Shown: piece after piece, positions 45,102 to 53,620 of the stretch
Position numbering within the stretch: position 1 is the first letter of the stretch
Layout: the number at the start of each line of letters is the position of its first letter
Source: Candidatus Epilinea brevis
GTDB lineage: Bacteria; Chloroflexota; Anaerolineae; Epilineales; Epilineaceae
Direction: 5' to 3'
NCBI GenBank assembly: GCA_016710785.1
Contig: JADJUE010000001.1
Span: 496,001-560,000 of the forward strand
DNA length: 64,000 nucleotides
Notes under the pieces: model-generated
The model's input: the letters and a program-made list of their open reading frames with translations, nothing else
What the model was told of the DNA's origin: nothing
The model's database searches: none
Program-made: the position numbers and the translations under genes

Positions 45102-47756
45102 ATGTCCCAGCCGCGCCCGCGCCGCCCCTTCATCCCAGGCCCGGCGCTGACCGCCGCCCTCGTCGTGACCCTGGCGCTGGCCGCCCTGGCGGCGGTCCAT
45201 GTCCGGCCGGCGACCGCCCAGTCGGTCGACGCCCCGGACATGGCGCTGCCGCTGGGCCGCAGCCTGCCGCAGCCGCTGCGGCCGATGACCACGCCCACCA
45301 CGACGCCCTCGCCGGGGCCCCTGCCGGACCTGGTCATCACCGCCGACGGCATCGGCGGCGACTGCGCCACCAAGCAGCATCTGCTGCTCTTGACGGTGGC
45401 CAACCAGGGCGCGGCCGACGCGGCGCCCTTCCTCGTCAGCGCCGACGGAACGCCCTACCACTGGGACCTCCCGGGCGGCCTGAAAGCCGGCGCGCAGGAG
45501 CGTCTGGCCATGCCCATCGACTGGTCGGCGGCACGCGAGCTGCGCTTCGTCGCCGATCCGGACAACGAGATCGCCGAGCTCGACGAGACCAACAACAGCC
45601 GCCTGGTGTCCCTGCCACCCTCCGTGCCGCCGGTGGCCGACTGCACCGTCACCCCCACCCCCTCCAACACCCCCACCCCGGCGCCCACGTCCACCCCCAC
45701 GCCCAAGCCGGTCTGGCTGCCCCTGCTCGCCATGGGCCTGGAGAAGGGCCAGATCCCCGTGCCCCCCGACGGCTTCCTGCCACGCAGCATGGCTCGCCAC
45801 CTCGTCCTGACCCAGCTGGACAACAAGGCCCCGGACAACGCCGACGCGCCCGATATCCCGCTGGTCATCGAGCCCGGCCAGACCGATGGCGACGGCTACC
45901 TCTTCGTCGGCCGCCATCCGTATTCAGAGCTATCCAACCAGCTATGGGACTCGCCCCTGGCCAAATGGCTGGAGATCTCGCCGCCCACCGAGCATTTCGT
46001 CTTCCAGGCCTTCGGCGACGCCGACCCGCGGGCCGCCGTGCTGGCGCAGCGGTCGCGGATCGCGGCGGCCATGAAGGCGGCCGACCTCTCGGAGCAGGCC
46101 CAGGCAGGCTGGTGGGAGCGGCTGCACTTCATCACCATCGACCCCCTGGCGGCCACCGATCGCCCCGACCTGGACTGGTGGCGGACGGTGCTGCGCGACT
46201 GGGGCACGAACAACCCCATCGCCGAGGTCAGCTGGACCACGGCCGACGGGCAGCGGGAGCAGCTGAGCATCGCGGCCGCCGGCGATGCCGGGTGGGCGCG
46301 GCCCATCACCGACAAGGCGCCCATGGCCGGGCAGCTGGCGGCCACCGGCAACCTGGGCTGCAACGGGATGAGTCCGGTGCAGAGCCTGGTGGGCAAGGTG
46401 GCCCTGGTGCCGCGCGGCACCTGCAATTTCGTGGAGAAGGCGGCCAACGCCGCGCGCAACGGGGCCATCGGGCTGATCCTCTTCAGCGACGACCGGCCCA
46501 AGACGCAGATGGCCGGCAGCTGCGGACCCTGCCCGGGCATTCCGGCGATGATGATCGACAAGGCCCCCGGGGTTCAGCTGCAGACGCTGCTGCTGGCCGG
46601 CACGCCGGTGATGGTCAACGGCAGCAGCAAGCGGGCGCCGGCCCATGCCCTGGCCATCGACCACAACGGGCGCTTGCGCGAGTTCGGCTGGATCCCCTAC
46701 GGCTTCCCCGACAGCCCGATGGACCTCTTGCAGCAGCTGGCCTACGAGGCCCAGTACTTTGTGTTCGAGCGCCATCGGGACTTCTGGCAGGAGACCGTGC
46801 CGGGCACCAAGATCATCCCCGTCTACCGCAACCTCGAGGCCTCGGACCCCGGCTGGTCCGGTCGCCGCTACATCGCCGAGTTCGAGCTGCCGGACGCGGA
46901 GGCGCTGAAACAGTACGACACCCTCGAAGTGGAGATGAGCCTGGCCTGCCCCTATGGCCTGGACCGCCAATGCGGCGACTGGGACTATCTGGTGCAGCTC
47001 TACCTTTGCGACGATCCCGCCAACCCGGATCGCTGCGACACCGAGATCGTGCGCTGGATCACGGCCTACAAGCGGGGCAGCCACTGGATCACCGACATCA
47101 GCCCGGTGCTGAGCTACCTGAAAGCGGGCGGCAAGCAACGGGTGGGCTTCTGGACGGTGCAGAAGTACGTGGTCGACATGTCCTTCAAGTTGTCGGACAA
47201 GAACAAGACCGGTCTGGCCGCGGTGGAGCGGGTGCCGCTCTTCGGCGGCGGCGCCTTCGTGGCCGACTACAACGACCGCTACAAGCCCATCGACTTCACC
47301 GTCCCGGCGGGGGTGCAGAAGGTGGAGCTGGTGACGGTGATCACCGGGCACGGCTTCGCCGGCGACACCAAGAGCTGCGCGGAGTTCTGCAACCACACCC
47401 ACCACTTCACCGTGAACGGTACCGAGAACCAGATACGGCACGACAACGCCGACGAGGCCCTGCCCGGCACCATCTTCAACTACGGCTGCGCCAACCTGGT
47501 CTCGGTCGGCGTGGTGCCCAACCAGTTCGGCACCTGGCCCTATGCCCGCGCCGGCTGGTGCCCGGGCCTGGACGTGCCGCCCAAACGCATCGACATCACC
47601 GCGCAGGTGAAGATCGGCGGCGAAGCCAACACCATCACCTACCGCGGGCTGTACCGCGGCGCGCCCTACGTCCCAGAGCTCGCGCCGGAATCCACCAGCT
47701 TCGACGCCCGCATCGACATGACCAGCTACCTGGTCTATTACAGTGCCCGGCCCTGA
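45102..47756 (+). CDS. secreted CARDB - PA - PNGase F-like protein
   Basis: An 884-residue exported protein with AGGAGG before ATG and a signal peptide (ALTAALVVTLALAALAAVHV). Then come a CARDB-type beta domain (PDLVITADGIGG, ELDETNNSRLVSLPP), a Thr/Pro linker followed by KPVWLPLLAMG, a protease-associated (PA) domain (VALVPRGTCNFVEKAANA, GIPAMMIDKAPG), and a carboxy region with CGDWDYLVQLYLCDD, GHGFAGDTKSCAEFCNHTHH and FGTWPYARAGWCPG. The last set resembles the two jelly-roll domains of peptide-N-glycosidase F and relatives. It may remove N-linked-type glycans from extracellular glycoproteins; activity is inferred. The LPLL motif is internal here, after the linker. Confidence 0.75.
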   Translation: MSQPRPRRPFIPGPALTAALVVTLALAALAAVHVRPATAQSVDAPDMALPLGRSLPQPLRPMTTPTTTPSPGPLPDLVITADGIGGDCATKQHLLLLTVANQGAADAAPFLVSADGTPYHWDLPGGLKAGAQERLAMPIDWSAARELRFVADPDNEIAELDETNNSRLVSLPPSVPPVADCTVTPTPSNTPTPAPTSTPTPKPVWLPLLAMGLEKGQIPVPPDGFLPRSMARHLVLTQLDNKAPDNADAPDIPLVIEPGQTDGDGYLFVGRHPYSELSNQLWDSPLAKWLEISPPTEHFVFQAFGDADPRAAVLAQRSRIAAAMKAADLSEQAQAGWWERLHFITIDPLAATDRPDLDWWRTVLRDWGTNNPIAEVSWTTADGQREQLSIAAAGDAGWARPITDKAPMAGQLAATGNLGCNGMSPVQSLVGKVALVPRGTCNFVEKAANAARNGAIGLILFSDDRPKTQMAGSCGPCPGIPAMMIDKAPGVQLQTLLLAGTPVMVNGSSKRAPAHALAIDHNGRLREFGWIPYGFPDSPMDLLQQLAYEAQYFVFERHRDFWQETVPGTKIIPVYRNLEASDPGWSGRRYIAEFELPDAEALKQYDTLEVEMSLACPYGLDRQCGDWDYLVQLYLCDDPANPDRCDTEIVRWITAYKRGSHWITDISPVLSYLKAGGKQRVGFWTVQKYVVDMSFKLSDKNKTGLAAVERVPLFGGGAFVADYNDRYKPIDFTVPAGVQKVELVTVITGHGFAGDTKSCAEFCNHTHHFTVNGTENQIRHDNADEALPGTIFNYGCANLVSVGVVPNQFGTWPYARAGWCPGLDVPPKRIDITAQVKIGGEANTITYRGLYRGAPYVPELAPESTSFDARIDMTSYLVYYSARP

Positions 47757-47977
47757 CCGCATGACCGGGCGGCGGGCGGCGCGAAACGCGGCGGCAGCGG
47801 GTCGGCCCGGCAGCGTTCCAACCCGAGGAACCTTGCCCCTCATACCACGCCCGGTCTATGATTGCCCGTCGCGCCGTGAGCGCGACGGGTCGTCGCTGTG
47901 GCAGCAGACCCATCGAGCCTGGCCGCCTGGCCGGGCGTCCGCCCCCGAACCATCACGAGGAGCGACGTAGACACGCC

Positions 47978-48643
47978 ATGGTAGAGTTTCGCCTGAACCG
48001 CAATGTCTTCTACGGCCTGATGGCGGTGTTGGGCATCGGACTGGCCCTGGGCGCGGGCCTCATGATCGCCCAGCTCATGGGCGGCAAGTCCGATACCAAC
48101 AGCCCCGTCGCCCAGGCCACCGCCGCACCCGGCCAGCTGGCCGCGCCGCCTGGCGGCGCGATCCAGATCGATCCCAACAACCCGCAGGCCGCCGTGGACG
48201 CCATCACCGGCCAGTCCTCCGACCCCAACGCGGCAATGGCGCAGCCGACGCCGTCCATCGACTACGCCAAGTTCGGCATCGGTCCCGACGGCGAGTTGAA
48301 GCCGGAGCAGGACGCGCAGGTCGCCCGCGTGGAGATCCCCGACGCCGTAGCCAAGCTGGGCAACGCCGGTGTGCTCTTCGTCGACACCCGCTCCAGCATC
48401 GAGTTCGAGCAAGGCCATATCCAGGGCGCCCAGAATGTCCAGGCCTACGCCGAGGACAACAAGCTGGAAACCCTGCCCAAGGACAAGGAGATCATCCTCT
48501 ACTGTGCTTGAAACGCTGAGCACACGAGTGCCCGTGCGGCATTCATCATGAAGGGGATGGGCTTCACCAACGTGTCCGTGATCAGGGGCGGCTGGAACGG
48601 CTGGAAGGCCGCCGGTCATCCGGAGTCCACCGGCAGCAACTGA
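47978..48643 (+). CDS. membrane-anchored rhodanese with in-frame TGA (candidate selenocysteine)
   Basis: One membrane helix (GLMAVLGIGLALGAGLMIA) and a low-complexity linker lead to an extracytoplasmic rhodanese domain (LFVDTRSSIEFEQGHIQGA, KDKEIILYCA). The frame meets TGA at 48509-48511 and then continues in the same frame for 43 residues to TGA 48641: NAEHTSARAAFIMKGMGF and VIRGGWNGWKAAG. The tandem paralogue at 48784 reads YCACSAEQSSARAA there, so the TGA lies exactly at a Cys (TGC). Either it is recoded as Sec in a CxU-type motif, or it is a point mutation that truncates the protein. ATG 47978 is chosen. Confidence 0.75.
48523..48536 (+). promoter_or_regulatory. weak SECIS-like stem after the in-frame TGA
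   Basis: CACG-AGTGCC-CGTG is a 4-bp stem with G as the second loop base, its loop 15 bases after the TGA; an outer C-G pair follows a mismatch. Bacterial SECIS elements sit just downstream of UGA with G in the first loop positions. The stem is short, so this is only suggestive. Confidence 0.25.
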
Positions 48644-48783
48644 TCCCGGCCTCCCGGGCCAGTCGCAGCCGTCGCAGCGGTCCCGCGAGGACAAAGCACA
48701 TCGACGTCAGACCCAAGCACCCCCGCCAGCCGGGGGTGCTTGTCGTTTCGGGCGCGATCCGTCCGATCCCCAAGGAGCAGTCC

Positions 48784-49410
48784 ATGCCAGGTCCGGCAGC
48801 GTTTCAGGATCCCGACGCTTCACCGCGGCGACGGACGGCCACGCTCGTCCTGGGCACGGCCCTCCTCGCGGTCTCCTGCGCGCCGCGGGGCGGTGGTCCG
48901 GCCGCCCTGCCGGACTCCGGCGCGACGACCTCGGCCGCCGACCCCGCGACCGCGGCCACAACACCCGCCACCGGTGCCAGCCTCCCGGCCGGCGCGGACG
49001 CCCCGCCCTCCGCCACCGCCGCCCTGGACTACGCCCGCTACGGCCTGCCCGCCGACGGCAACGTGGGCGTGAACGAGGACCTGGCCATCCCCCGCATGTC
49101 CCAGGAGGAGGCCGAGGCCGCTCTGGGCGACGCCGGCACGCTCTTCGTGGACACGCGCCAGGAATGGGAGTTCCGCCGCGGGCATATCCCCGGCGCCCGC
49201 AAGATCCAGGCCTTCGTGGAAGACCATTTGCTGGAAGACCTACCCCGTGACAAGACGATCGTCATCTACTGCGCCTGCAGCGCGGAGCAGTCCAGCGCCC
49301 GCGCGGCCGTCATCCTGCAGGCCATGGGCCATGAACGCGTCTACGCGTTGAAGAACGGCTGGCATGCCTGGGTGGACGACGGACGGCCGGTGGAGCGCAG
49401 CCCGCAGTGA
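48784..49410 (+). CDS. rhodanese-domain lipoprotein
   Basis: A 208-residue protein with AAGGAG before ATG, then a lipoprotein signal ending LLAVSC, so it is predicted to be lipid-anchored outside the membrane. An Ala/Thr-rich linker leads to the rhodanese domain: LFVDTRQEWEFRRGHIPGA and VIYCACSAEQSSARAA, the catalytic loop with two Cys. Rhodaneses carry sulfur as a persulfide on Cys. It is a tandem paralogue of the upstream gene, with 140 bases between them and the same domain order. Confidence 0.85.
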   Translation: MPGPAAFQDPDASPRRRTATLVLGTALLAVSCAPRGGGPAALPDSGATTSAADPATAATTPATGASLPAGADAPPSATAALDYARYGLPADGNVGVNEDLAIPRMSQEEAEAALGDAGTLFVDTRQEWEFRRGHIPGARKIQAFVEDHLLEDLPRDKTIVIYCACSAEQSSARAAVILQAMGHERVYALKNGWHAWVDDGRPVERSPQ

Positions 49411-49437
49411 GGGGCGCGGGCGGCTCCCCCCTCCCAA

Positions 49438-49502
49438 CCTCCCCCCGCTGGGGGGAGGAGTCCTTGCTCCTCCCCCCAGCGGGGGGAGGTTGGGAGGGGG
49501 GC
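49438..49502. repeat. GC-rich palindromic dispersed repeat, copy 2
   Basis: Two 9-bp-stem palindromes, CCTCCCCCC-GCT-GGGGGGAGG (49438-49458) and CCTCCCCCC-AGC-GGGGGGAGG (49469-49489), the second with the same right flank as at 27629. They lie between convergent genes and could terminate both. Confidence 0.7.
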
Positions 49503-49606
49503 CTGCGGTCCTCAGGAAGAGGTTGGGAGGGGGGCCTACCGTCCCGCAGGAAGAGCCCGGGAGCAAGGCCTGCCGTGCCGCAATGCGGCCGCAATGCGGC
49601 CGCAGC

Positions 49607-52600
49607 TCAGATCTGTTCCCGCTCCCATTTGAGACCGCTGGCGTCCAGGCTGCGCTCGCTGGTGATGACCGCGACCGAGATCTGGTCCATCACCAAGCGG
49701 TCGGCGGCGGCCTTACGCATGGCCTCCGCGTTGACCTCCAGCACCTGCTGGCGGTAGTCGTTCATGCGCTCCGGTCCGTAGCCGAAGAGGTCGGCCACGA
49801 AGCGCATCCGCCCTTCGCCCGCCGGCGAGCCCGGACGGTCCAGGCCGCCGATGACGCCCAGGATGGCTTCCTTCATCAGCTGCGGATCCTCGGGCGCCTC
49901 GCGCAACCAGTCCAGGCTCTCGCGCATGTCGCGGTAGGTGTCGGCCAGGCGCGGGTCGCGGTAGCTGGTCAGGCCGAAGCTGCCCTGCTGCGCGCTATAG
50001 CCCGCGCGGCCGCCGTAGGCGCCGCCCTGCTCACGCAAGCGGGTATGCAGCTGGTTGAAGGTGAGGTAGCGCGCGGCGACGGCCAAAGCGGCGCTGTCGT
50101 GGTTCAGGAAGGGCACGGTGGGCAGGGCCATGGCGCAGTAGTTGACCTGGGTGGCGGTGAGGTAGGCCGTCGGGGGCACCACGTCGGCGGTGGCCGAGGG
50201 CACATCGAGGATGCGGCCCGTGATCCGCTGCGCCGGCATGTCCCAGCCCTCCCAGGCGGCCAAGGCCCGCGCCTGCACGTCCTGGCTGCCGGCCTGATCG
50301 CCGATGAGGGCCAGGCGCAGCGGCGCGCGGCGGATGCGCGCCAGGAGGCCCGCCATCTGCTCCGCCAGGGCTTCCAGCGCCGGTCGGCCTTCCGCGGCCA
50401 CGCGGGCTTCGAGGACCTTCAACCGGGCCAGCTGGCCCAGGCCACCCAAGGCATGCGACAGCCCCGCCCGCCCGCCGAAGCCGCGCTCCGCGGCGGCCTG
50501 GGCGAGTTCCTGGCCGGACCAGGCCACCCGCTGCTGCAGGCCGGCCAGGCTCTGGGTGAGGATCTCCCGCACGCGGTCCAGCTCATCGAAGCGCTGCCCG
50601 TTCAGGGTCTCGGCCAGCAGATCCGCGAACTCGGCATGCCGCCGGGCCAGGCCCTTGACCTCCAGGAAGAGGTAGCCGCGGGTGCGCGACAGGTCCGCCG
50701 GATCGGAGCGCAGATCGGTCCAGGCGCTCAGACCACCGCAGACCGCATTCAGGTGGGCGCTCTGCGCATCGTAGCTGCGCTCGGCCACGCCCAGCTCGCC
50801 CAGGGTGCGCGACAGCAGCGGCAGCAAGGCCATGTCCTCCATGCTGAGCCGCGACAAGGGCAAGGCGGCCACCTGATGCAGGATGCCATTGGTGGCGGTG
50901 ACGAAGACCTCCAGCCCGTCGGAGGGGTTCGTCCCCGTCACCCAGCGCCGCTCGGCCGGAACATCCGTCAGGGCCAGGTCCGGCAGCACCTTGGGGTCGT
51001 CCTCCGTGGCCTGGCGGTGGGCCAGGGCGCCGGTCTGCTCCAGCAGCCACTGCCGCTGGTCCGGGTCCATGGCCGCCACGCGCTCGGCCAGCCGTGCGGC
51101 CTCCTCGGCATCCTGGCGCTGGTTGAAACCCCCGTCCGGCTGAGCGATCAGCAGGGCGCGGTGCGGCCAGTTCAGGAAGCGCTCGCGGATGAGGTCCGGC
51201 CAGAAGCCCGGCGCACCCACCCGCAGCCGCAGGTCTTCCAGGGCCTGGCCCATGTCCAGGAAGCCCAGCGGATCCTGATCGAAGAGCCAGGCCTCGGTGG
51301 TGCGCATGGCCAGATCCAGGCCGAAGGGGAAGCGGTCGCCGGAGATGGTGCGCCGGGCCAGCTCCAGCTGGTGCAGGGCCGCCGCCAGTTCCGAATCCGC
51401 GATGCCCTCCTGGGCCACCTGTTCCAGGCGGCTCATGATCAAGGCCTCCATGGCCGGGGCGCCATCGGGCTCGATGCCCTTGAGCCCCAGGCCGAAGACC
51501 CCGTTGCGTCCGGTGGTGTGATAGCCGCTGCCACTGAGGGCCCGTCCCAGGCCGCTGGACTCCAGGCTCAAGCGCAGGGGCGCACCGGCATGCCCCAGCA
51601 GCAGCAGGTCCACCAACTCGCCCAGGAGGCTCTCGCCCAGGTCGATGCCGTCGCCCCAGACCCAGGTCAGACGGGCCTGGCTGACGTCGCGCAGGTCCTG
51701 TCCCGCCTCCAGCGGCACGGGCACCGTGACCGTCTGCGGCGCCGGTAGCTGCGGCTGCAGGGCCGGCGGATCGATGCGCCGGCCGGGGCGGTGGCGCAGA
51801 TAGGGCTCGAAGCGGACATGCAAGGCCTCCACATCCAGCTTGCCGTAGGTGGCGAAGCAGGCGTTGGCGGCGCAGTAATGGGCGGCGTGGAAGTCCACCA
51901 GCCGCTGATGGGTCAGTTCGGGGATGACCGCCGGATCGCCACCGGATTCGTGGCGGTACGGCGTGTCCGGGAACAAGCGCTCACCATGCGCGATCCACAG
52001 CTGGGCGTCGGAGTTGCCCAGGGCGCCCTTCATCTCGTTGTAGACCACGCCCTTGAAGGCCCAATCGGTGGGGCCGGGCTCACGCTGGACGGCGTCGGTG
52101 GGCTCCAGGCGAAAGCCCTCCTGTGCGAAGTCCAGGGGGTCGAGGTTGGGCCGGAAGGTGGCGTCCAGGTAGATGCTCAGGAGGTTGTCGAAGTCTTTGG
52201 CCACCTCGCTGGCGAAGGGGTAGTAGGTGCAGTCGCCGCCGGTCATGGCGTTCATGAAGGTGTTTAGGCTGCGGCGCAGCATCATGAAGAAGGGATCGCG
52301 CACGGGATAGCGCTCGCTGCCGCAGAGCACCAGATGCTCCAGGATATGCGGCAGACCGGTGCTGTCGTCGGGCACGGTGCGGAAGCTGACGGTGAAGGCG
52401 CAATGGGCATCGTCGGCGGCGAGGTGGAAGTGCTCGGCGCCGGTGTCATGGCGGTAATGCTGCAGGCTCAGCCTGAGGAGCGGCACGGGGCGCTCGGAGA
52501 GGAGCGTCCAGGACGCGGCGGCGCTCGGGGAAGCGGCCGCGGCGGTCGCGGCGGGAACGGTCGCGTCGGGCAGGGGCGCGCCGGGCAGGGACGCGTCGGG

Positions 52601-52618
52601 AATGGGCGTGGTGGTCAT
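49607..52618 (-). CDS. M16C zinc metallopeptidase (presequence-protease type)
   Basis: A 1003-residue protein, single-chain length as for PreP-like M16C enzymes. The inverted zinc motif HILEH is at 91-95 (HxxEH), followed by SERYPVRDPFFMMLRRSLNT and MTGGDCTYYPFAS. The second half has the inactive M16 repeat (GAYGGRAGYSAQQGSFGLTS). Such enzymes close around and cut short unfolded peptides. A long Ala/Pro-rich amino stretch is not a signal peptide, so a cytoplasmic place is likely. Confidence 0.9.
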   Translation of the reverse strand: MTTTPIPDASLPGAPLPDATVPAATAAAASPSAAASWTLLSERPVPLLRLSLQHYRHDTGAEHFHLAADDAHCAFTVSFRTVPDDSTGLPHILEHLVLCGSERYPVRDPFFMMLRRSLNTFMNAMTGGDCTYYPFASEVAKDFDNLLSIYLDATFRPNLDPLDFAQEGFRLEPTDAVQREPGPTDWAFKGVVYNEMKGALGNSDAQLWIAHGERLFPDTPYRHESGGDPAVIPELTHQRLVDFHAAHYCAANACFATYGKLDVEALHVRFEPYLRHRPGRRIDPPALQPQLPAPQTVTVPVPLEAGQDLRDVSQARLTWVWGDGIDLGESLLGELVDLLLLGHAGAPLRLSLESSGLGRALSGSGYHTTGRNGVFGLGLKGIEPDGAPAMEALIMSRLEQVAQEGIADSELAAALHQLELARRTISGDRFPFGLDLAMRTTEAWLFDQDPLGFLDMGQALEDLRLRVGAPGFWPDLIRERFLNWPHRALLIAQPDGGFNQRQDAEEAARLAERVAAMDPDQRQWLLEQTGALAHRQATEDDPKVLPDLALTDVPAERRWVTGTNPSDGLEVFVTATNGILHQVAALPLSRLSMEDMALLPLLSRTLGELGVAERSYDAQSAHLNAVCGGLSAWTDLRSDPADLSRTRGYLFLEVKGLARRHAEFADLLAETLNGQRFDELDRVREILTQSLAGLQQRVAWSGQELAQAAAERGFGGRAGLSHALGGLGQLARLKVLEARVAAEGRPALEALAEQMAGLLARIRRAPLRLALIGDQAGSQDVQARALAAWEGWDMPAQRITGRILDVPSATADVVPPTAYLTATQVNYCAMALPTVPFLNHDSAALAVAARYLTFNQLHTRLREQGGAYGGRAGYSAQQGSFGLTSYRDPRLADTYRDMRESLDWLREAPEDPQLMKEAILGVIGGLDRPGSPAGEGRMRFVADLFGYGPERMNDYRQQVLEVNAEAMRKAAADRLVMDQISVAVITSERSLDASGLKWEREQI

Positions 52619-52808
52619 GGGGAACGTCTCCGGTCCAGAGAGCGGCGCGCGGCGTCGCGCCGATCGAATCGTCGGGGCAGGGCAAAGGGAATGCTAGTCC
52701 ATGGCCCGGCCGCCGCAAAGTCCGACCGGCGGGGGGCCGCGCGGTAGGCGGGGGCCTATAATCCGCCGGACATCGTGGATGACGGCAAGGCCTTTGGGAG
52801 GCACAAGC

Positions 52809-53471
52809 ATGTTACGACGCGCCCTCGCGGTTCTGGACCCCGCTGTTCCCGGCTTCGGCGGCCGGATGTGGCGCCTGGCCCGCTGGGGCCTCCTGGCGGC
52901 GGCCCTGGTCGCCGTGGCTGTCGGCGCCGTGTTGCTCCGCCAGCCGCAGGTTCGCTATTGGTGGGGCGTGCTGCAGCTGGAGACCGGCTTCCCGGAGGCG
53001 GCCACCGAGACGGCGCAGGCGATGATCGACGCCGGTCAGGCGGACAGCTACGACTTCTACCGCCTGCTGGCCGCCGGGCAGCGCCGCAGCGGGCGGGTGG
53101 AGGCACAGCTGGCCACCTTCGACCTGGCGGTGGCGCGCTTTCCGAGGCTATGGCAGGCCCAGGGCCACCGCTGCTGGTACGGATCCTTGTTCGGCAAGCC
53201 CGGGCGGGTGATGGACAGCTGCGACCAGTCCGTGGCCCTGGGGCCGGATGACCGCGGCGAGCCCCTGGCCTGGCGCGGCGCGGCGAAGGCGCTGGCGGGC
53301 GAACGGGACGCCGCGATCGAGGACCTGACCGCCGCCATGGAGCGCTGGGACGGCGGCACCCAATGGGGCACGCCCTACGTGGAGCGGCGGCGGGGCTGGC
53401 TGCGGCAGCTGAAAGCGGGCGAGGACCCGTTCGACGCCGCGACCTTGGCGAAGGAGCGGCGGAGCTTCTGA
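52809..53471 (+). CDS. membrane-anchored TPR-like protein
   Basis: A 220-residue protein with GGGAGG before ATG, one membrane helix (GLLAAALVAVAVGAVLL), and a helical carboxy part with tetratricopeptide-like pairs (FPEAATETAQAMIDAGQAD, AWRGAAKALAGERDAAIEDL). It is probably a binding scaffold facing outward. No enzyme motif is seen. Confidence 0.65.
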   Translation: MLRRALAVLDPAVPGFGGRMWRLARWGLLAAALVAVAVGAVLLRQPQVRYWWGVLQLETGFPEAATETAQAMIDAGQADSYDFYRLLAAGQRRSGRVEAQLATFDLAVARFPRLWQAQGHRCWYGSLFGKPGRVMDSCDQSVALGPDDRGEPLAWRGAAKALAGERDAAIEDLTAAMERWDGGTQWGTPYVERRRGWLRQLKAGEDPFDAATLAKERRSF

Positions 53472-53479
53472 GGACGGGA

Positions 53480-53508
53480 TTGCAGAGATTGTAAGTCAGA
53501 CTTACAAT
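53480..53508 (+). promoter_or_regulatory. perfect 21-bp palindrome over a possible promoter
   Basis: ATTGTAAGTC-A-GACTTACAAT (53488-53508) has 10-bp perfect arms, unusually AT-rich for this DNA. TACAAT at 53503-53508 fits a -10 box, with TTGCAG at 53480-53485 spaced 17 bp, so the site would cover the promoter like an operator. A 23-codon frame (53537-53608) lies between it and the vWA gene. Confidence 0.55.
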
Positions 53509-53620
53509 TTCCGCATTCGCGAGTGGAGCGTCGACCATGGTCCCGGAATTCCGCCGGCCGCTGCAGCGCCTGGCCGATCGGCTGGTCGGCGATCCAGGAT
53601 CGGGATAGGGCGGGATCAAG

